DNA from: Clostridia bacterium
Lineage (GTDB): Bacteria > Bacillota > Clostridia > Christensenellales > DTU072
Assembly: GCA_016297005.1 (NCBI GenBank)
Contig: JAEDHK010000002.1
Span: forward strand, 199,237 to 263,236
DNA: 64,000 nt
Reading direction: 5' to 3'
Below are positions 8,794 through 17,815 of the stretch, piece after piece. Position 1 is the first letter of the stretch. Each line of letters starts with the position of its first letter. The notes beneath the pieces were generated by a model, which was not told the origin of the DNA, did no database searches, and saw only the letters and a list, made by a program, of their open reading frames with translations. The position numbers and the translations under genes were made by a program.

Positions 8794-10667
8794 TATGCAT
8801 TTACCTCCGTTTCATCTTCTTCGTTACTTAATTTTGTCATAAGAAGACCGATCTCGTCCTTCTTTGCCGTTCTGCCGTCGACGATACCGCTGATCTTGCC
8901 TCCGCAAAGAACCAGAATGCGGTCGCACAGTTCGAGCAAGACGTCCAAATCCTCGCCGACGTATACGACGGCGACGTTCTTCTCTTTCTGCTGATTGAGC
9001 AGGTTATAAATAAGATAAGAAGAGTTAATGTCCAATCCTCTGACCGGATAAGCCGCCATAAGAACCTTCGGCGAGGAAGAAATTTCTCGCCCGACAAGAA
9101 CCTTCTGGACGTTACCGCCGGAAAGACGACGTACCGGCGTTTGATCGCTGGGAGTAACCACTTCCAATTCGTCGATAATATGGTCGGCAAGATTCTTCGG
9201 TCTCTTTCTGTTAACGAAAATGGATTTTCCTTTCCGGTAGCTGCGGAGCATCATATTGTCGACGATGCTCATGTTGCCGACAAGACCCATATTCAGACGG
9301 TCTTCGGGAACGAAAGACAGCTTAATACCCAGTTCCTGGATCTGACGGGGCGTCTTATGACGGAGATTAATCACTTCGTCCTCGTAGAACAGAATCTGTT
9401 CGTCGTTGACAAGTTTGACGATCTCTTTCTTTTTCTTTCCTTTCAAATCTACTTTGCTTCCGTCCGGATAATGGAAAAACCCTTCTTCCGCCATCTTTTT
9501 GATCTTCTTCAGATCCTTATGGAAGAACGTGACCGGTTTGTTCTTCTTGGGATTGTGGAAAATAATGTCGCCACTCTCCACTTTCTGCAATCCGGCGATG
9601 CCTTCGAGCAGTTCTTTCTGTCCGTTGCCGGAAATACCGGCGATACCGAGGATCTCTCCTCCGTTGATGGTAAAAGATACGTCGTCGATGGCTTTTTGCC
9701 CCTCTTTATTGCGGACGGTCATATGCTCGATAATGAGACGCGGCTTGGGATCGACGGGCGTTTTTCTGTCGATATTGAGTTCGACCTTCTTTCCTACCAT
9801 CATGTCGGTCAGTTCTTGTTCGTTGGTTTCCGCCGTGTTGACGGTGGCAATATGCTCGCCTTTACGAAGAACGGCGACCCTGTCCGAGATTTCCATAACT
9901 TCGTTCAGTTTGTGCGTGATAATAACGACGGCTTTTCCGTCCTCTCTCATCTTACGTAAAACGTCAAACAGTTTTCTGATCTCCTGAGGAGTAAGAACGG
10001 CGGTCGGCTCGTCCAAAATAAGAATGTCCGCCCCTTTGTACAATACTTTTATGATTTCGACAGTCTGTTTTTCGCTGACGGACATGTCGTATATTTTCTT
10101 TTTTAAATCAATTTCAAAACCGTATTTATCGGCAATTTTTTGCAGATTTTCGGCTCTTTTGCGCGCCAAATGGTTGAATTTTATTATCTTCCCCAATTTT
10201 ACAAAAGGAAGCGAAATCAGTTTCCGATAATATCCGGCGAAAGCCTTGTCGTACTTTTTCTTGCTGTCGCCGTCTGCGGTGATCATGACCGATTCCAGAT
10301 TGATCTCCGCCTTTTTGGCTTCTTCTTTGATGCTGAACGTCGGCATCTTTTCGCCGAGCAAAATATTGTCGGCGGCAGTAAACAGATCGATCAACTTAAA
10401 ATGCTGATGAATCATCCCGATCTTTAAGTCGAACGCATCTTTGGGAGAGCGAATTACAACTTCTTGTCCGTTGGCATATATTTTCCCTTCGTCGGGATAA
10501 TAAATGCCGGAAATCATATTCATTAAGGTCGTCTTTCCGCTTCCGTTCTCCCCTAAAATGGAAAGAACCTCGCCCCGCTTGATGTCGAGATTAACGTCTT
10601 TGTTCGCCGTGACCTCGCCAAATCTTTTAGTGATGCCCTTTAATTCAATAGCAACGCTTTTTTCCAC
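8793..10667 (-). CDS. Nucleoside ABC transporter ATPase with two NBDs (NupO/YufO-like), with insertions
   Basis: ATPase with two fused nucleotide-binding domains. The first has Walker A GENGSGKTT near residue 40 and Walker B ILILDEPTAVL. The second has the degenerate Walker A GISGNGQKEL and signature LSGGNVQKVLVG, as usual in the RbsA/NupO group. The 624-residue length exceeds the usual 500-520. The excess sits in two lysine-rich insertions, at about residues 115-185 and 360-430. The second Walker B (AAYPVRGLD) lacks the usual DEP and has Ala-Tyr-Pro. It sits between the BMP lipoprotein and the permeases. Expected to power purine nucleoside import. Confidence 0.92.
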   Translation of the reverse strand: MEKSVAIELKGITKRFGEVTANKDVNLDIKRGEVLSILGENGSGKTTLMNMISGIYYPDEGKIYANGQEVVIRSPKDAFDLKIGMIHQHFKLIDLFTAADNILLGEKMPTFSIKEEAKKAEINLESVMITADGDSKKKYDKAFAGYYRKLISLPFVKLGKIIKFNHLARKRAENLQKIADKYGFEIDLKKKIYDMSVSEKQTVEIIKVLYKGADILILDEPTAVLTPQEIRKLFDVLRKMREDGKAVVIITHKLNEVMEISDRVAVLRKGEHIATVNTAETNEQELTDMMVGKKVELNIDRKTPVDPKPRLIIEHMTVRNKEGQKAIDDVSFTINGGEILGIAGISGNGQKELLEGIAGLQKVESGDIIFHNPKKNKPVTFFHKDLKKIKKMAEEGFFHYPDGSKVDLKGKKKKEIVKLVNDEQILFYEDEVINLRHKTPRQIQELGIKLSFVPEDRLNMGLVGNMSIVDNMMLRSYRKGKSIFVNRKRPKNLADHIIDELEVVTPSDQTPVRRLSGGNVQKVLVGREISSSPKVLMAAYPVRGLDINSSYLIYNLLNQQKEKNVAVVYVGEDLDVLLELCDRILVLCGGKISGIVDGRTAKKDEIGLLMTKLSNEEDETEVNA

Positions 10668-10696
10668 GTTGTTACCTCCGGATAATTAATTATAAT

Positions 10697-10735
10697 AAAA
10701 AAGATTAGGACGGAACCGCAAGCGGCTCCGTCCTA
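10697..10735 (-). terminator. Internal terminator between bmp and the transporter ATPase gene
   Basis: A strong stem (AGGACGGA/TCCGTCCT plus CCGC/GCGG) followed by a T-run on the minus strand. It sits inside the operon, so it probably acts as a partial stop that lets the binding protein be made in excess over the membrane parts. Confidence 0.82.
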
Positions 10736-10756
10736 TGAACAAATCAATTCGCTCGA

Positions 10757-11986
10757 TTAGAACTTGGTATCGAGAAGCGTGATACCGTCGATCGTGAGAT
10801 CGAAGTAAGGAGCGGAACGATACAGACTCTCTGCGAAGTAGCCGTTGATGATTGCTTGCGTGTCTTTGGTAAAGTTCGCGTCGGAGTCGACGTCGGCATT
10901 GTAGCTGGTCAATTTAGAACCGTTAACAGTGAAGTTGTTGGTGTCGAAAACTTTGATTTCTCCGGAAACGAGTTTAGCCTTGACTTCTTCGAGCTTAGCA
11001 GCGGTGCCTTCGGCCGCAACAGTCGTATTCAGTTCGGTAATTTCAACGGAACCTTCGGCAAAACCGCCAACCCAGTCAAAGCCGACAGCGGTAACACCGT
11101 TGATAGTGCAGCTAATGAGATGAGTGAAGTAAGGCGCCCAGTTGATTCTGGAACCGATCAGATAAGTGTTCGGGCATTGTGCTTTCGTGCTAAGGTTGTA
11201 AGTAACGTTGGGGATCTTGGCTTCTTCGCAAGCGGAGGGAGCACCCATGGAGTCGGCATGCTGGCTGATCAGAACGCAGCCGTTTTTAATCAGCTTGTTG
11301 GCAGCTTCCCTTTCAGCGGTTTCATCATACCAGGAACCGGTAAAGGTAACTTCCATGGTAACCTGGGGAACGATAGACTTAACGCCAAGGAAGAAAGAAG
11401 TGTAACCGGACACAACTTCGGCATAGGTATATGCTCCGACGTAACCGATCTTCGCAGCTTTTCCTTCCTCAACGAGTTCGGCAAGCTTCATACCGGCGGC
11501 AACACCGGCGAGGTAACGACCTTCATAGATGTTGGCGAAAGCGTTGTAGAAGTTGGGAACGAGTTCGGTATGAGCAGTCGTTCCGGTAGCATGAGCGAAA
11601 CGAACATTGGGATATTCTTTCGCAGCTTTGAGGATGTAGGGTTCGTGACCGAAGCTATCCGCAAAGATGATATTGCAGCCGTCTTCGACGAGCTCAACAG
11701 CCGTGTTGTAGCAAGCGTCGGATTCTTCAATGTTGCTCTTTACAACGAGTTGAACTCCCATGTTTTGGCAAGCAGCTTCAGCGGCATCGATGAAGTTTTT
11801 ATCATAGGTGCTATGGCTATCATGCAACGTAATGAGGCCCATTTTGATATTGGATTTCGCGATGGGAGCAAATCCGGCGAACGTTTCCTCTTCAGCAGGT
11901 TCTTTGTTGCAAGCAGTGAAACAAGCAATGCAGCCGACTGCAAGGATCAGAGCAAGAACGATTACGAATACTTTCTTCATTTTCAT
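10757..11986 (-). CDS. BMP-family nucleoside-binding lipoprotein
   Basis: Extracellular substrate-binding lipoprotein of a purine nucleoside importer (PnrA/NupN type), 409 residues. The signal peptide ends in a lipobox-like FTAC near residues 23-26. The family core follows: KMGLITLHDSHSTYDKNF, then GCNIIFADSFGHE and GYVGAYTYAEV. Two in-frame ATGs lie at the start (MKMKK) behind CGGAGG; either is possible. It is co-transcribed with xpt, 50 nt upstream, and followed by an internal terminator, which suggests high expression relative to the ATPase and permeases. Confidence 0.93.
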   Translation of the reverse strand: MKMKKVFVIVLALILAVGCIACFTACNKEPAEEETFAGFAPIAKSNIKMGLITLHDSHSTYDKNFIDAAEAACQNMGVQLVVKSNIEESDACYNTAVELVEDGCNIIFADSFGHEPYILKAAKEYPNVRFAHATGTTAHTELVPNFYNAFANIYEGRYLAGVAAGMKLAELVEEGKAAKIGYVGAYTYAEVVSGYTSFFLGVKSIVPQVTMEVTFTGSWYDETAEREAANKLIKNGCVLISQHADSMGAPSACEEAKIPNVTYNLSTKAQCPNTYLIGSRINWAPYFTHLISCTINGVTAVGFDWVGGFAEGSVEITELNTTVAAEGTAAKLEEVKAKLVSGEIKVFDTNNFTVNGSKLTSYNADVDSDANFTKDTQAIINGYFAESLYRSAPYFDLTIDGITLLDTKF

Positions 11987-12035
11987 TTTGTTTTAACCTC
12001 CGTTTTATTTTTATAAAAATGAAAGACTGAATGAA

Positions 12036-12605
12036 TCACGCAAAAATAACTTCTTTATCCGTCATTTTTGCGATTTTTGCAAGGGATTCTACCCGGATTC
12101 CCTCCTCGCGGAGCTTCTCTCCACCGTCCTGAAACGCCTTTTCGATGACGATGCCGCATCCTACGAGGGTAGCGCCGGCTTGACCGATCAGGTCGATCAG
12201 ACCTCTGAGCGCTTCTCCGGTGGCCAAAAAGTCGTCGATGATAAGCACCTTGTCGTCCGCCGTCAAATACTCCTTAGAAACAGAAATGTCATATACTTTT
12301 CCGTGCGTATATGACATTACTTTGCTTGTATAAACTTGGTTAGACTGATTTGAGGTATGACTTTTTTTCGCGAAGAGCAAGGGCACGTTCATTTCATACG
12401 CGGTAAAACAGGCTACCGCTATGCCGGATGCTTCTATCGTGAGAACCTTGGTGATATTCTCTCCCGAAAAGAGCCCGGCGAACTCCTTCCCGATCTCGTG
12501 CATGAGACCGGTATCGATCAGGTGGTTCAGAAAATTATCGACTTTCAGAATATTCCCGGGAAAAACTTTGCCTTCCTTAAGAATTTTTTCTTTCAGTAAT
12601 TCCAT
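12036..12605 (-). CDS. xpt: Xanthine phosphoribosyltransferase
   Basis: Converts xanthine and PRPP to XMP in purine salvage. The 189-residue length is standard. The PRPP-binding motif VLIIDDFLATGEAL lies at about residues 120-133, and the N-terminal LLKEKILKEGKV is typical of Xpt. It is the first gene of the nucleoside import operon, so uptake and salvage are made together. In Bacillus xpt is preceded by a guanine riboswitch; here the leader is short and no such aptamer is seen. Confidence 0.95.
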   Translation of the reverse strand: MELLKEKILKEGKVFPGNILKVDNFLNHLIDTGLMHEIGKEFAGLFSGENITKVLTIEASGIAVACFTAYEMNVPLLFAKKSHTSNQSNQVYTSKVMSYTHGKVYDISVSKEYLTADDKVLIIDDFLATGEALRGLIDLIGQAGATLVGCGIVIEKAFQDGGEKLREEGIRVESLAKIAKMTDKEVIFA

Positions 12606-12637
12606 GCCGTTTCCTTATCGTGAAAAAGTATACTTCA

Positions 12638-12666
12638 AGTATAAGAAATGAAAATTTTATTGTCAA
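12638..12666 (-). promoter_or_regulatory. Promoter of the xpt-nucleoside uptake operon with palindrome
   Basis: TTGACA (12661-12666) and TATACT (12638-12643) on the minus strand, 17 nt apart. A 10-bp palindrome AAGTATACTT (12626-12635) lies at the expected start of transcription and half of it is repeated in the -10 region. It is a possible repressor site. Confidence 0.85.
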
Positions 12667-12901
12667 ACAAATAACGCTATAATTATTCTTAGTTTTACTC
12701 TTTTTTTACGATCCTGAAAAAAACGGCTTTCCGGAGGCTCTTTTGCCCCTTTTTTCCGCTCACGCGTACGCGCGTTAATATTTACTGTACACACGCGCGG
12801 GCGGTGGAGCGACCGTACAATAGATCCACGCCGACCGGAAGCGGTATTTTCTCTTTTGTTTCCAGATCCGACGTCTCCGACTTCCTGCGGTAAAACGTAC
12901 G
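12667..12901. other. Intergenic stretch without a gene
   Basis: It lies between the xpt promoter and the end of the alpha/beta hydrolase gene. Short GC-rich palindromic words (such as around 12770-12775) are present, but there is no clear terminator, no RNA gene and no supported reading frame. Confidence 0.5.
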
Positions 12902-13735
12902 TTATTTACTTCCTAACCCATTAAAATAGTTTTCTGACAGAACGCAGATACTCCCGTTTGCAACGTGAGCGCTGTGATCGGCGCCCTTATAAATGCTCAT
13001 CTTGCTTCCGGCGATGTGTTCGTGCAGATAGACTACGTCGGACAGATACATAATGTCGTACTCCCCGGCGACGATGTAGGTCGGCGCGGTAATGCGGGCA
13101 AGATACTCTTCGTTAAAGTCCGGTTGCTCCAACATAAGGTCGTTGAGCTTGTCTTTTTTGATCAGGTTGCTGAATTTGACCCACAACGTCATTTTCGGCT
13201 TAAAGGTCTTCGGATTGGAATTGGAACCTATCGAGACGAGAGCTCCGATACTGTCGGGATAATTGGCCGCGAGCGCGATCCCCACCATTCCGCCGTCGCT
13301 ATGCCCGATGATATAAGGCTTGTCGAGAGATTTTTGACAGATAAATTCATAGACGTCCTTCGCCATCAGCTCGTAAGAAATAACGCCGGGATCGGAACTC
13401 TTACCCTGGCACCTGTCGGCTATACAATAAACGGTATAGTCTTCGGCAAAGTACCGCGCGACATGCGATAAAGATTCCGCGTTGCCGCCGTTTCCGTGAA
13501 TCAGTACCATCGACTTCGATCCGTGCCCGTATCTGAGATAATGCATGGTCATTTCCGAAAGAGTCGCGTATCCTTCCTCCTCCGGCGCAAGATCGATATC
13601 TTCCGTCGGCGTCATATCGATCAGATCGTACTTCTTTGACTGAATCCGGATCACGATATAATTAAGCGAAATAAGTATGCCTATCAATAAAATTACTGCG
13701 CCGACGACGATAAGCGCGATCACGCCTTTTTTCAT
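12902..13735 (-). CDS. Membrane-anchored alpha/beta hydrolase
   Basis: A serine hydrolase of unknown substrate (277 residues). One membrane anchor lies at residues 3-25, followed by the alpha/beta fold. The oxyanion motif is LIHGNGGN near 80, the nucleophile elbow GHSDGG puts Ser near 146, the acid is probably Asp in GEYDIMY, and His in GADHSAH lies near 258. The start at 13735 was chosen because GGGAGGAATT lies directly before it; the open frame extends seven residues further. The catalytic domain is predicted to face outside. It is a single-gene unit with its own promoter. Confidence 0.82.
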   Translation of the reverse strand: MKKGVIALIVVGAVILLIGILISLNYIVIRIQSKKYDLIDMTPTEDIDLAPEEEGYATLSEMTMHYLRYGHGSKSMVLIHGNGGNAESLSHVARYFAEDYTVYCIADRCQGKSSDPGVISYELMAKDVYEFICQKSLDKPYIIGHSDGGMVGIALAANYPDSIGALVSIGSNSNPKTFKPKMTLWVKFSNLIKKDKLNDLMLEQPDFNEEYLARITAPTYIVAGEYDIMYLSDVVYLHEHIAGSKMSIYKGADHSAHVANGSICVLSENYFNGLGSK

Positions 13736-13767
13736 AATTCCTCCCGTTCCGGCCACCGGATAATACC

Positions 13768-13795
13768 ATTATATCAAATTAGCCGCCTTTTTCAA
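13768..13795 (-). promoter_or_regulatory. Promoter of the alpha/beta hydrolase gene
   Basis: TTGAAA (13790-13795) and TATAAT (13768-13773) on the minus strand with 16-nt spacing. Confidence 0.75.
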
Positions 13796-13834
13796 TGCGA
13801 AATTTCTCTCTTTTTGTCGTATTCGGAAAACGTA

Positions 13835-13863
13835 TTGATTTTATTCTCCGTCAATGGTATAGT
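13835..13863 (+). promoter_or_regulatory. Promoter of the small lipoprotein gene
   Basis: TTGATT (13835-13840) and TATAGT (13858-13863) separated by 17 nt. It is divergent from the hydrolase promoter about 40 nt away. Confidence 0.7.
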
Positions 13864-13893
13864 TAAAGCAACAAAAATCAGGAGAAACCAATT

Positions 13894-14337
13894 ATGAAGA
13901 AAAAGATCACGCTTATCGGCACGATGATAGTCCTCGCGCTCGTTTGCGCCATGTTCCTTACCGCTTGCGGACCTGCGTCCGATCCGGATAAGGCGAAAGA
14001 AAACCTGAATGACGAGGGATACAGCGCCGCCGTATACGACGGAGATAACGTCATCGTCAGAGTCGCTTTGGCCGCCGCCGACGTCAGCAACGTAGATAAA
14101 GTCCTCATTGCCAGCAAGTATTCCGACGACTCTTTTGAATTCCTTTCGGTCCTGTACTTCGACAGTTCCAAGGACGCCAACGCCGCCGTAGAAAAAGCAA
14201 AAGAATATGCAAAAAATCAGCAGAAAGAGCAAGAAGAAGAGCAGAAAAAGACAGACGGCGAAATCGAATGGACTTTCGGCAAGAGCGGAAAAATGATCTG
14301 GTTCGGCACCAAAGCCGCCGTTAAGGCAGCTCGCTGA
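13894..14337 (+). CDS. Small lipoprotein of unknown function
   Basis: A 147-residue predicted lipoprotein. The signal peptide has a positively charged start and hydrophobic core and ends in the lipobox LTAC (Cys near residue 25). The mature part begins GPASDPDKAKENLNDEGY, a short repeat-like start common in clostridial surface lipoproteins. A Lys/Glu/Gln-rich helix (about residues 100-125) precedes a compact end. The ribosome site is AGGAG. It has its own promoter and a strong terminator. I do not recognise a family or function. Confidence 0.8.
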   Translation: MKKKITLIGTMIVLALVCAMFLTACGPASDPDKAKENLNDEGYSAAVYDGDNVIVRVALAAADVSNVDKVLIASKYSDDSFEFLSVLYFDSSKDANAAVEKAKEYAKNQQKEQEEEQKKTDGEIEWTFGKSGKMIWFGTKAAVKAAR

Positions 14338-14429
14338 GTTACGTTTTATTAAAACAAAAACGCGGCCTTTAAAAGGCAGTTTTCATTGAGATATTTTAAG
14401 AATGATAAAAAGAGCAGCAAAAACCGAGG

Positions 14430-14455
14430 CGCGCCCCAAATAAGGGCGCGTTTTT
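14430..14455 (+). terminator. Terminator between the small lipoprotein gene and malQ
   Basis: CGCGCCC/GGGCGCG stem with a 7-nt loop followed by TTTTT. A T-rich run on the opposite side also suits malQ, which ends here from the other strand. Confidence 0.88.
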
Positions 14456-14482
14456 CTCGTTATGAACGCCTTACAATCGTCT

Positions 14483-15988
14483 TTACCTTCCGTATCTTGT
14501 GACGACGGAGCGAATAAAGACGTGATCGACGTCGTTGAGCGCATTGTAATTGGTACGATATCTCCAACATCCGTCCGGCAGTCCGGGCGTATTCATACGG
14601 GTATCGCTGCCATATCCGCACAGATCCTGCATCGGAACGATGGCGATATCGGCGCAAGAAGCCATGATATCTCGAATAAAGGTGCGCGTCGCGGGGCACT
14701 TGCCGGCGCCGCTCGCCCAGCCGTATTCGTACGGGCAACCGACGAAATTCAGCGCTTCTTGTTGCGTAACGCCGTCCAGACTGAGCAACCACCCAAGCGT
14801 CGTATCGTTATCGTGCGTTGCCGTATACGCCACGCATTCGTGCGGATAATTATAAGGAAGATGTATATTCGTCTTATCTCCGTCGAACCCGAACTGAATA
14901 ACGCGCATACCGGGAATGCCGGTCTCTTTCAGAAGCCGACGAACGTCGTCGTCAATGATACCAAGATCCTCGGCAATGATTTTCAGGCCGGGGATCTCTT
15001 TATACAACACGTCGAAAAGTTCTTTCCCCGGGCCCTTTTTCCACTTCCCTTCTTTAGCCGTTTTTGCGTCGGCAGGCACCGCCCAATAATTAGCGAATCC
15101 GCGGAAGTGGTCGATACGAATAATATCGTACAAGCGATGAAGATGCTTGATCCGACGCGTCCACCAGGCGTAATTATCTTTTTTCATAGCCGCATAGTCG
15201 TAAAGAGGATTGCCCCATAACTGCCCATCCGCACTGAAATAGTCCGGCGGAACCCCCGCGACTTCGGTCGGCTTGTAGTCTTTATCGAGCAAAAAGGCTT
15301 TCGGGTCGGCCCATACGTCCACGCTGTCGTGCGACACGTATACCGGCACGTCGCCGAAAACTTCTATTCCCACGTCCGCCGCATACTGTTTGATCCTCGC
15401 CCATTGCGTAAAGAAAAGATACTGTTCAAAGAGATAATATCCGAATTCTTTCGGATAAAAAACGCGCACTTTGGCCGCCGTATCGGGCGCGTGCTTTTTC
15501 CATTGTTCTTCCCACGTCGTCCACGCCGCCTGGTCATGAACCTCTTTCAACACCATAAACGCGGCGTAGTCGTTCAACCAATCGGCGTTCTCTTTGGCAA
15601 AGGCCTCCACCTTGTCCGTCAGTTCCGGAGTCAGACGAGAATAAGCTATGCGTAAAAGTCGACTCTTGTTGTTCCTTGCCGCCGTATAGTCGGTCAGATA
15701 ATATGCTTCCTTACATTCCGCCGAACAAAGCTCTTCCGCTCTCAAAAGCCCTTCGGGAAGTCGTTCGAGGTCGATATACAAGAAGTTCCCCGCATAGGCC
15801 GAGATGCCGCTGTAAGGAGAATTCCCCCATCCGAGAGAGGTAATAGGCAGCGTCTGCCATATTTTAAACCCCATCCCGGCGAATTCGGACAAAAAGGCCT
15901 CCGCATTACACGAAAACCCACCGATCCCGTATTTACCGGGAAAGGATGAAACGTTCAGTAAAACACCCGCTTTACGTTTGCTATTCAT
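14483..15988 (-). CDS. malQ: 4-alpha-glucanotransferase (amylomaltase)
   Basis: Transfers alpha-1,4-glucan segments between maltodextrins in cytosolic starch and glycogen metabolism (GH77). The 501-residue length is typical. The N-terminal RKAGVLLNVSSFPGKYGIG is characteristic. Catalytic elements are IIRIDHFRGF (nucleophile Asp, near 293), IIAEDLG (acid/base Glu, near 341) and ATHDNDT (Asp, near 392). It stands alone with its own promoter, divergent from the Gfo/Idh/MocA gene. Confidence 0.96.
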   Translation of the reverse strand: MNSKRKAGVLLNVSSFPGKYGIGGFSCNAEAFLSEFAGMGFKIWQTLPITSLGWGNSPYSGISAYAGNFLYIDLERLPEGLLRAEELCSAECKEAYYLTDYTAARNNKSRLLRIAYSRLTPELTDKVEAFAKENADWLNDYAAFMVLKEVHDQAAWTTWEEQWKKHAPDTAAKVRVFYPKEFGYYLFEQYLFFTQWARIKQYAADVGIEVFGDVPVYVSHDSVDVWADPKAFLLDKDYKPTEVAGVPPDYFSADGQLWGNPLYDYAAMKKDNYAWWTRRIKHLHRLYDIIRIDHFRGFANYWAVPADAKTAKEGKWKKGPGKELFDVLYKEIPGLKIIAEDLGIIDDDVRRLLKETGIPGMRVIQFGFDGDKTNIHLPYNYPHECVAYTATHDNDTTLGWLLSLDGVTQQEALNFVGCPYEYGWASGAGKCPATRTFIRDIMASCADIAIVPMQDLCGYGSDTRMNTPGLPDGCWRYRTNYNALNDVDHVFIRSVVTRYGR

Positions 15989-16021
15989 TTGTTTACTCCT
16001 ATTTAATTTCCTTGCCTTTTT

Positions 16022-16050
16022 ATCATAGCATCATTTGTATCGGTGTTCAA
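16022..16050 (-). promoter_or_regulatory. Promoter of malQ
   Basis: TTGAAC (16045-16050) and TATGAT (16022-16027) on the minus strand with 17-nt spacing. Confidence 0.65.
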
Positions 16051-16128
16051 GAGTCAATTCTTGTCAGGACTTCCCTTCGTCCGTACTTTTATTAAGAAAA
16101 CAATCTTCTGAAAAAAGATTTTCCTCTA

Positions 16129-16157
16129 TTGATAAGAACGCCGAATCATGGTATACT
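16129..16157 (+). promoter_or_regulatory. Promoter of the Gfo/Idh/MocA gene
   Basis: TTGATA (16129-16134) and TATACT (16152-16157) with 17-nt spacing. The upstream in-frame ATG at 16148 lies inside this promoter, so the gene must start later, at 16181. Confidence 0.8.
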
Positions 16158-16180
16158 TTATCTTCGGAGGTAGTTTTGTC

Positions 16181-17392
16181 ATGAAAAAACTGAAGATAGG
16201 TATTATCGGTCTCGGCGGCAGAGGTTACTCCATGAGCGCCATCCTCAACAACATGAAAGACGTGGAGATCCTGGCCGTATGCGATTCTTACAAGGATCGC
16301 GCCGAACAAGGCGGGAAGCTGATGAAAAAACATAATCCCCTCGTAACAACCGATTATCACGACGTCCTGAGAAACGAAGAGATCGATGCCGTTATGATCT
16401 TTACTTCTTGGGAAGAACATATTCCTCTCGCCATCGAAGCTATGCGCGCCGGAAAAAACGTCGGTCTGGAAGTCGCCGGAGCTTATCGCTTGCAGGACTG
16501 CTTCGATCTGGTAAAAACGGCCGAAGAAACGGGCAAACAATGTATGATGTTAGAAAACTGCTGTTACGGCCGCTTCGAATTGATGGTAAAACGCCTCGTA
16601 GACGAAGGAAAACTGGGTACGATCGTTCATTGCGAGGGCGGCTACTGCCACGATCTTCGCGAAGAGATCGCTTTCGGCGACAAAAACCGCCACTATCGCC
16701 TGCGTAATTATCTTAGCCGCAACTGCGAAAACTACCCCACGCACGAACTCGGGCCCATCGCCAAAATTCTCAGAATCAATAACGGAAATCGCATGGTCTC
16801 GCTGACCTCGACCGCATCCAAAGCCTGCGGTCTGCACGAATACTTCCTCAAAAAACGTCCGGACCAAACAGATTTAGTTAACGCCGAAGTCAAGCAAGGC
16901 GACGTCATCACAACGACGATCAAGTGCGAGAACGGCGAAACTATCGTCCTTACCCTCAATACCACGCTCCCCGGCATCTATTCCCGTAAGTTCACCGTCA
17001 ACGGCACCCAAGGAATGTACAGAGAAGACGGCGACGTTCTGGTCATGGAAGGCGCTCGTCCGCGCGGCCATATCCGCGGCGAATTTAAGATGACCGGAAA
17101 AAGGCATGTCCGCAGATATGATCACCCTCTCTGGCGAGCCTATCGAAAAGATCGCAAAAAAGGCGGTCACGGCGGTATCGATTACCTGGTGCTCCGCGCT
17201 TTCGTTACGGGCCTGCTCGAAAACAGACGCCTGCCCATCGACGTTTACGACACGGCGGCCTGGATGGCGGTCACTCCCCTGTCCGAAGAATCTATCAAGA
17301 ATAATTCCGCCCCCGTCGATTTTCCCGATTTCACGCACGGGATGTACAAAAATCGCACGGAAAAGAACGGCGGAATTTATGATTTAAGTTAA
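16181..17392 (+). CDS. Gfo/Idh/MocA family NAD(P)-dependent oxidoreductase
   Basis: A sugar or inositol-type dehydrogenase of 403 residues; the exact substrate is unknown. The N-terminal Rossmann motif GIIGLGGRG (residues 6-14) binds NAD(P). The EKP-like position reads GLEVAGAY, so the usual Lys is missing. The conserved YPTHELGP region places the catalytic-site His near 190. The start at 16181 follows GGAGG and lies downstream of the promoter. The C-terminal IDVYDTAAWMAVTPLSEES is typical of the family. It is a single-gene unit directly upstream of ssrA. Confidence 0.88.
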   Translation: MKKLKIGIIGLGGRGYSMSAILNNMKDVEILAVCDSYKDRAEQGGKLMKKHNPLVTTDYHDVLRNEEIDAVMIFTSWEEHIPLAIEAMRAGKNVGLEVAGAYRLQDCFDLVKTAEETGKQCMMLENCCYGRFELMVKRLVDEGKLGTIVHCEGGYCHDLREEIAFGDKNRHYRLRNYLSRNCENYPTHELGPIAKILRINNGNRMVSLTSTASKACGLHEYFLKKRPDQTDLVNAEVKQGDVITTTIKCENGETIVLTLNTTLPGIYSRKFTVNGTQGMYREDGDVLVMEGARPRGHIRGEFKMTGKRHVRRYDHPLWRAYRKDRKKGGHGGIDYLVLRAFVTGLLENRRLPIDVYDTAAWMAVTPLSEESIKNNSAPVDFPDFTHGMYKNRTEKNGGIYDLS

Positions 17393-17418
17393 AAATAACC
17401 TAAAAGAATCAAAAATTA

Positions 17419-17448
17419 TTGCATAATTGCGCCGGGCGGTGGTATACT
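17419..17448 (+). promoter_or_regulatory. Promoter of ssrA
   Basis: TTGCAT (17419-17424) and TATACT (17443-17448) with 18-nt spacing. The expected start lies about 10 nt before mature tmRNA. Confidence 0.7.
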
Positions 17449-17466
17449 ACTCAACGTAATCCTTAT

Positions 17467-17815
17467 GGGGGTGTTTCAGATTCGACTTGCCCGCGGAGGG
17501 ATGGTAAGCATGCCGGTTCCCCGTTACCGTAAAAAACAGGAAAAAAAATAAACGACAATCAAAAAGTCAATTACGCTTACGCCGCTTAGTGCGTAGCCGT
17601 CGTGACCGCAACGCCCACGGGTGCGGGAGCGGCGTGTCCTTACGTGGGGAACCGAGTTCGGGTTTGGTACGCCCCGAAAACGGAACGCAGTACCTCAGGA
17701 ATGGCCGAGCGCGTTTGTACGCAACGCCGGACGACAATTAAATGCAAACTGAGCATGATAGAAAGCCGTCTTTTAACGAGTAAGGACCGGGGTGCAAGTC
17801 CCCGCATCTCCACCA
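17467..17815 (+). ncRNA. ssrA: Transfer-messenger RNA (tmRNA)
   Basis: Rescues stalled ribosomes and tags the stalled peptide for proteolysis. The 5' end GGGGGTG pairs with CATCTCC in the 3' acceptor arm, and the T-arm CGGGG-TGCAAGT-CCCCG precedes an encoded CCA (17813-17815). The tag frame ends at the TAG at 17587-17589 and reads about GKKINDNQKVNYAYAA; the resume codon (near 17536-17541) is not certain. The tag ends YAYAA instead of the usual ALAA. The length of 349 nt is normal for an unpermuted tmRNA. Confidence 0.95.

Noticed and set aside
10856..12016. Plus-strand open frame of 386 codons
   Set aside because: It lies antisense to the BMP lipoprotein gene and shows no signal, motif or ribosome site.
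12606..12660. Guanine riboswitch upstream of xpt
   Set aside because: The leader is only about 30 nt and has none of the conserved purine aptamer loops.
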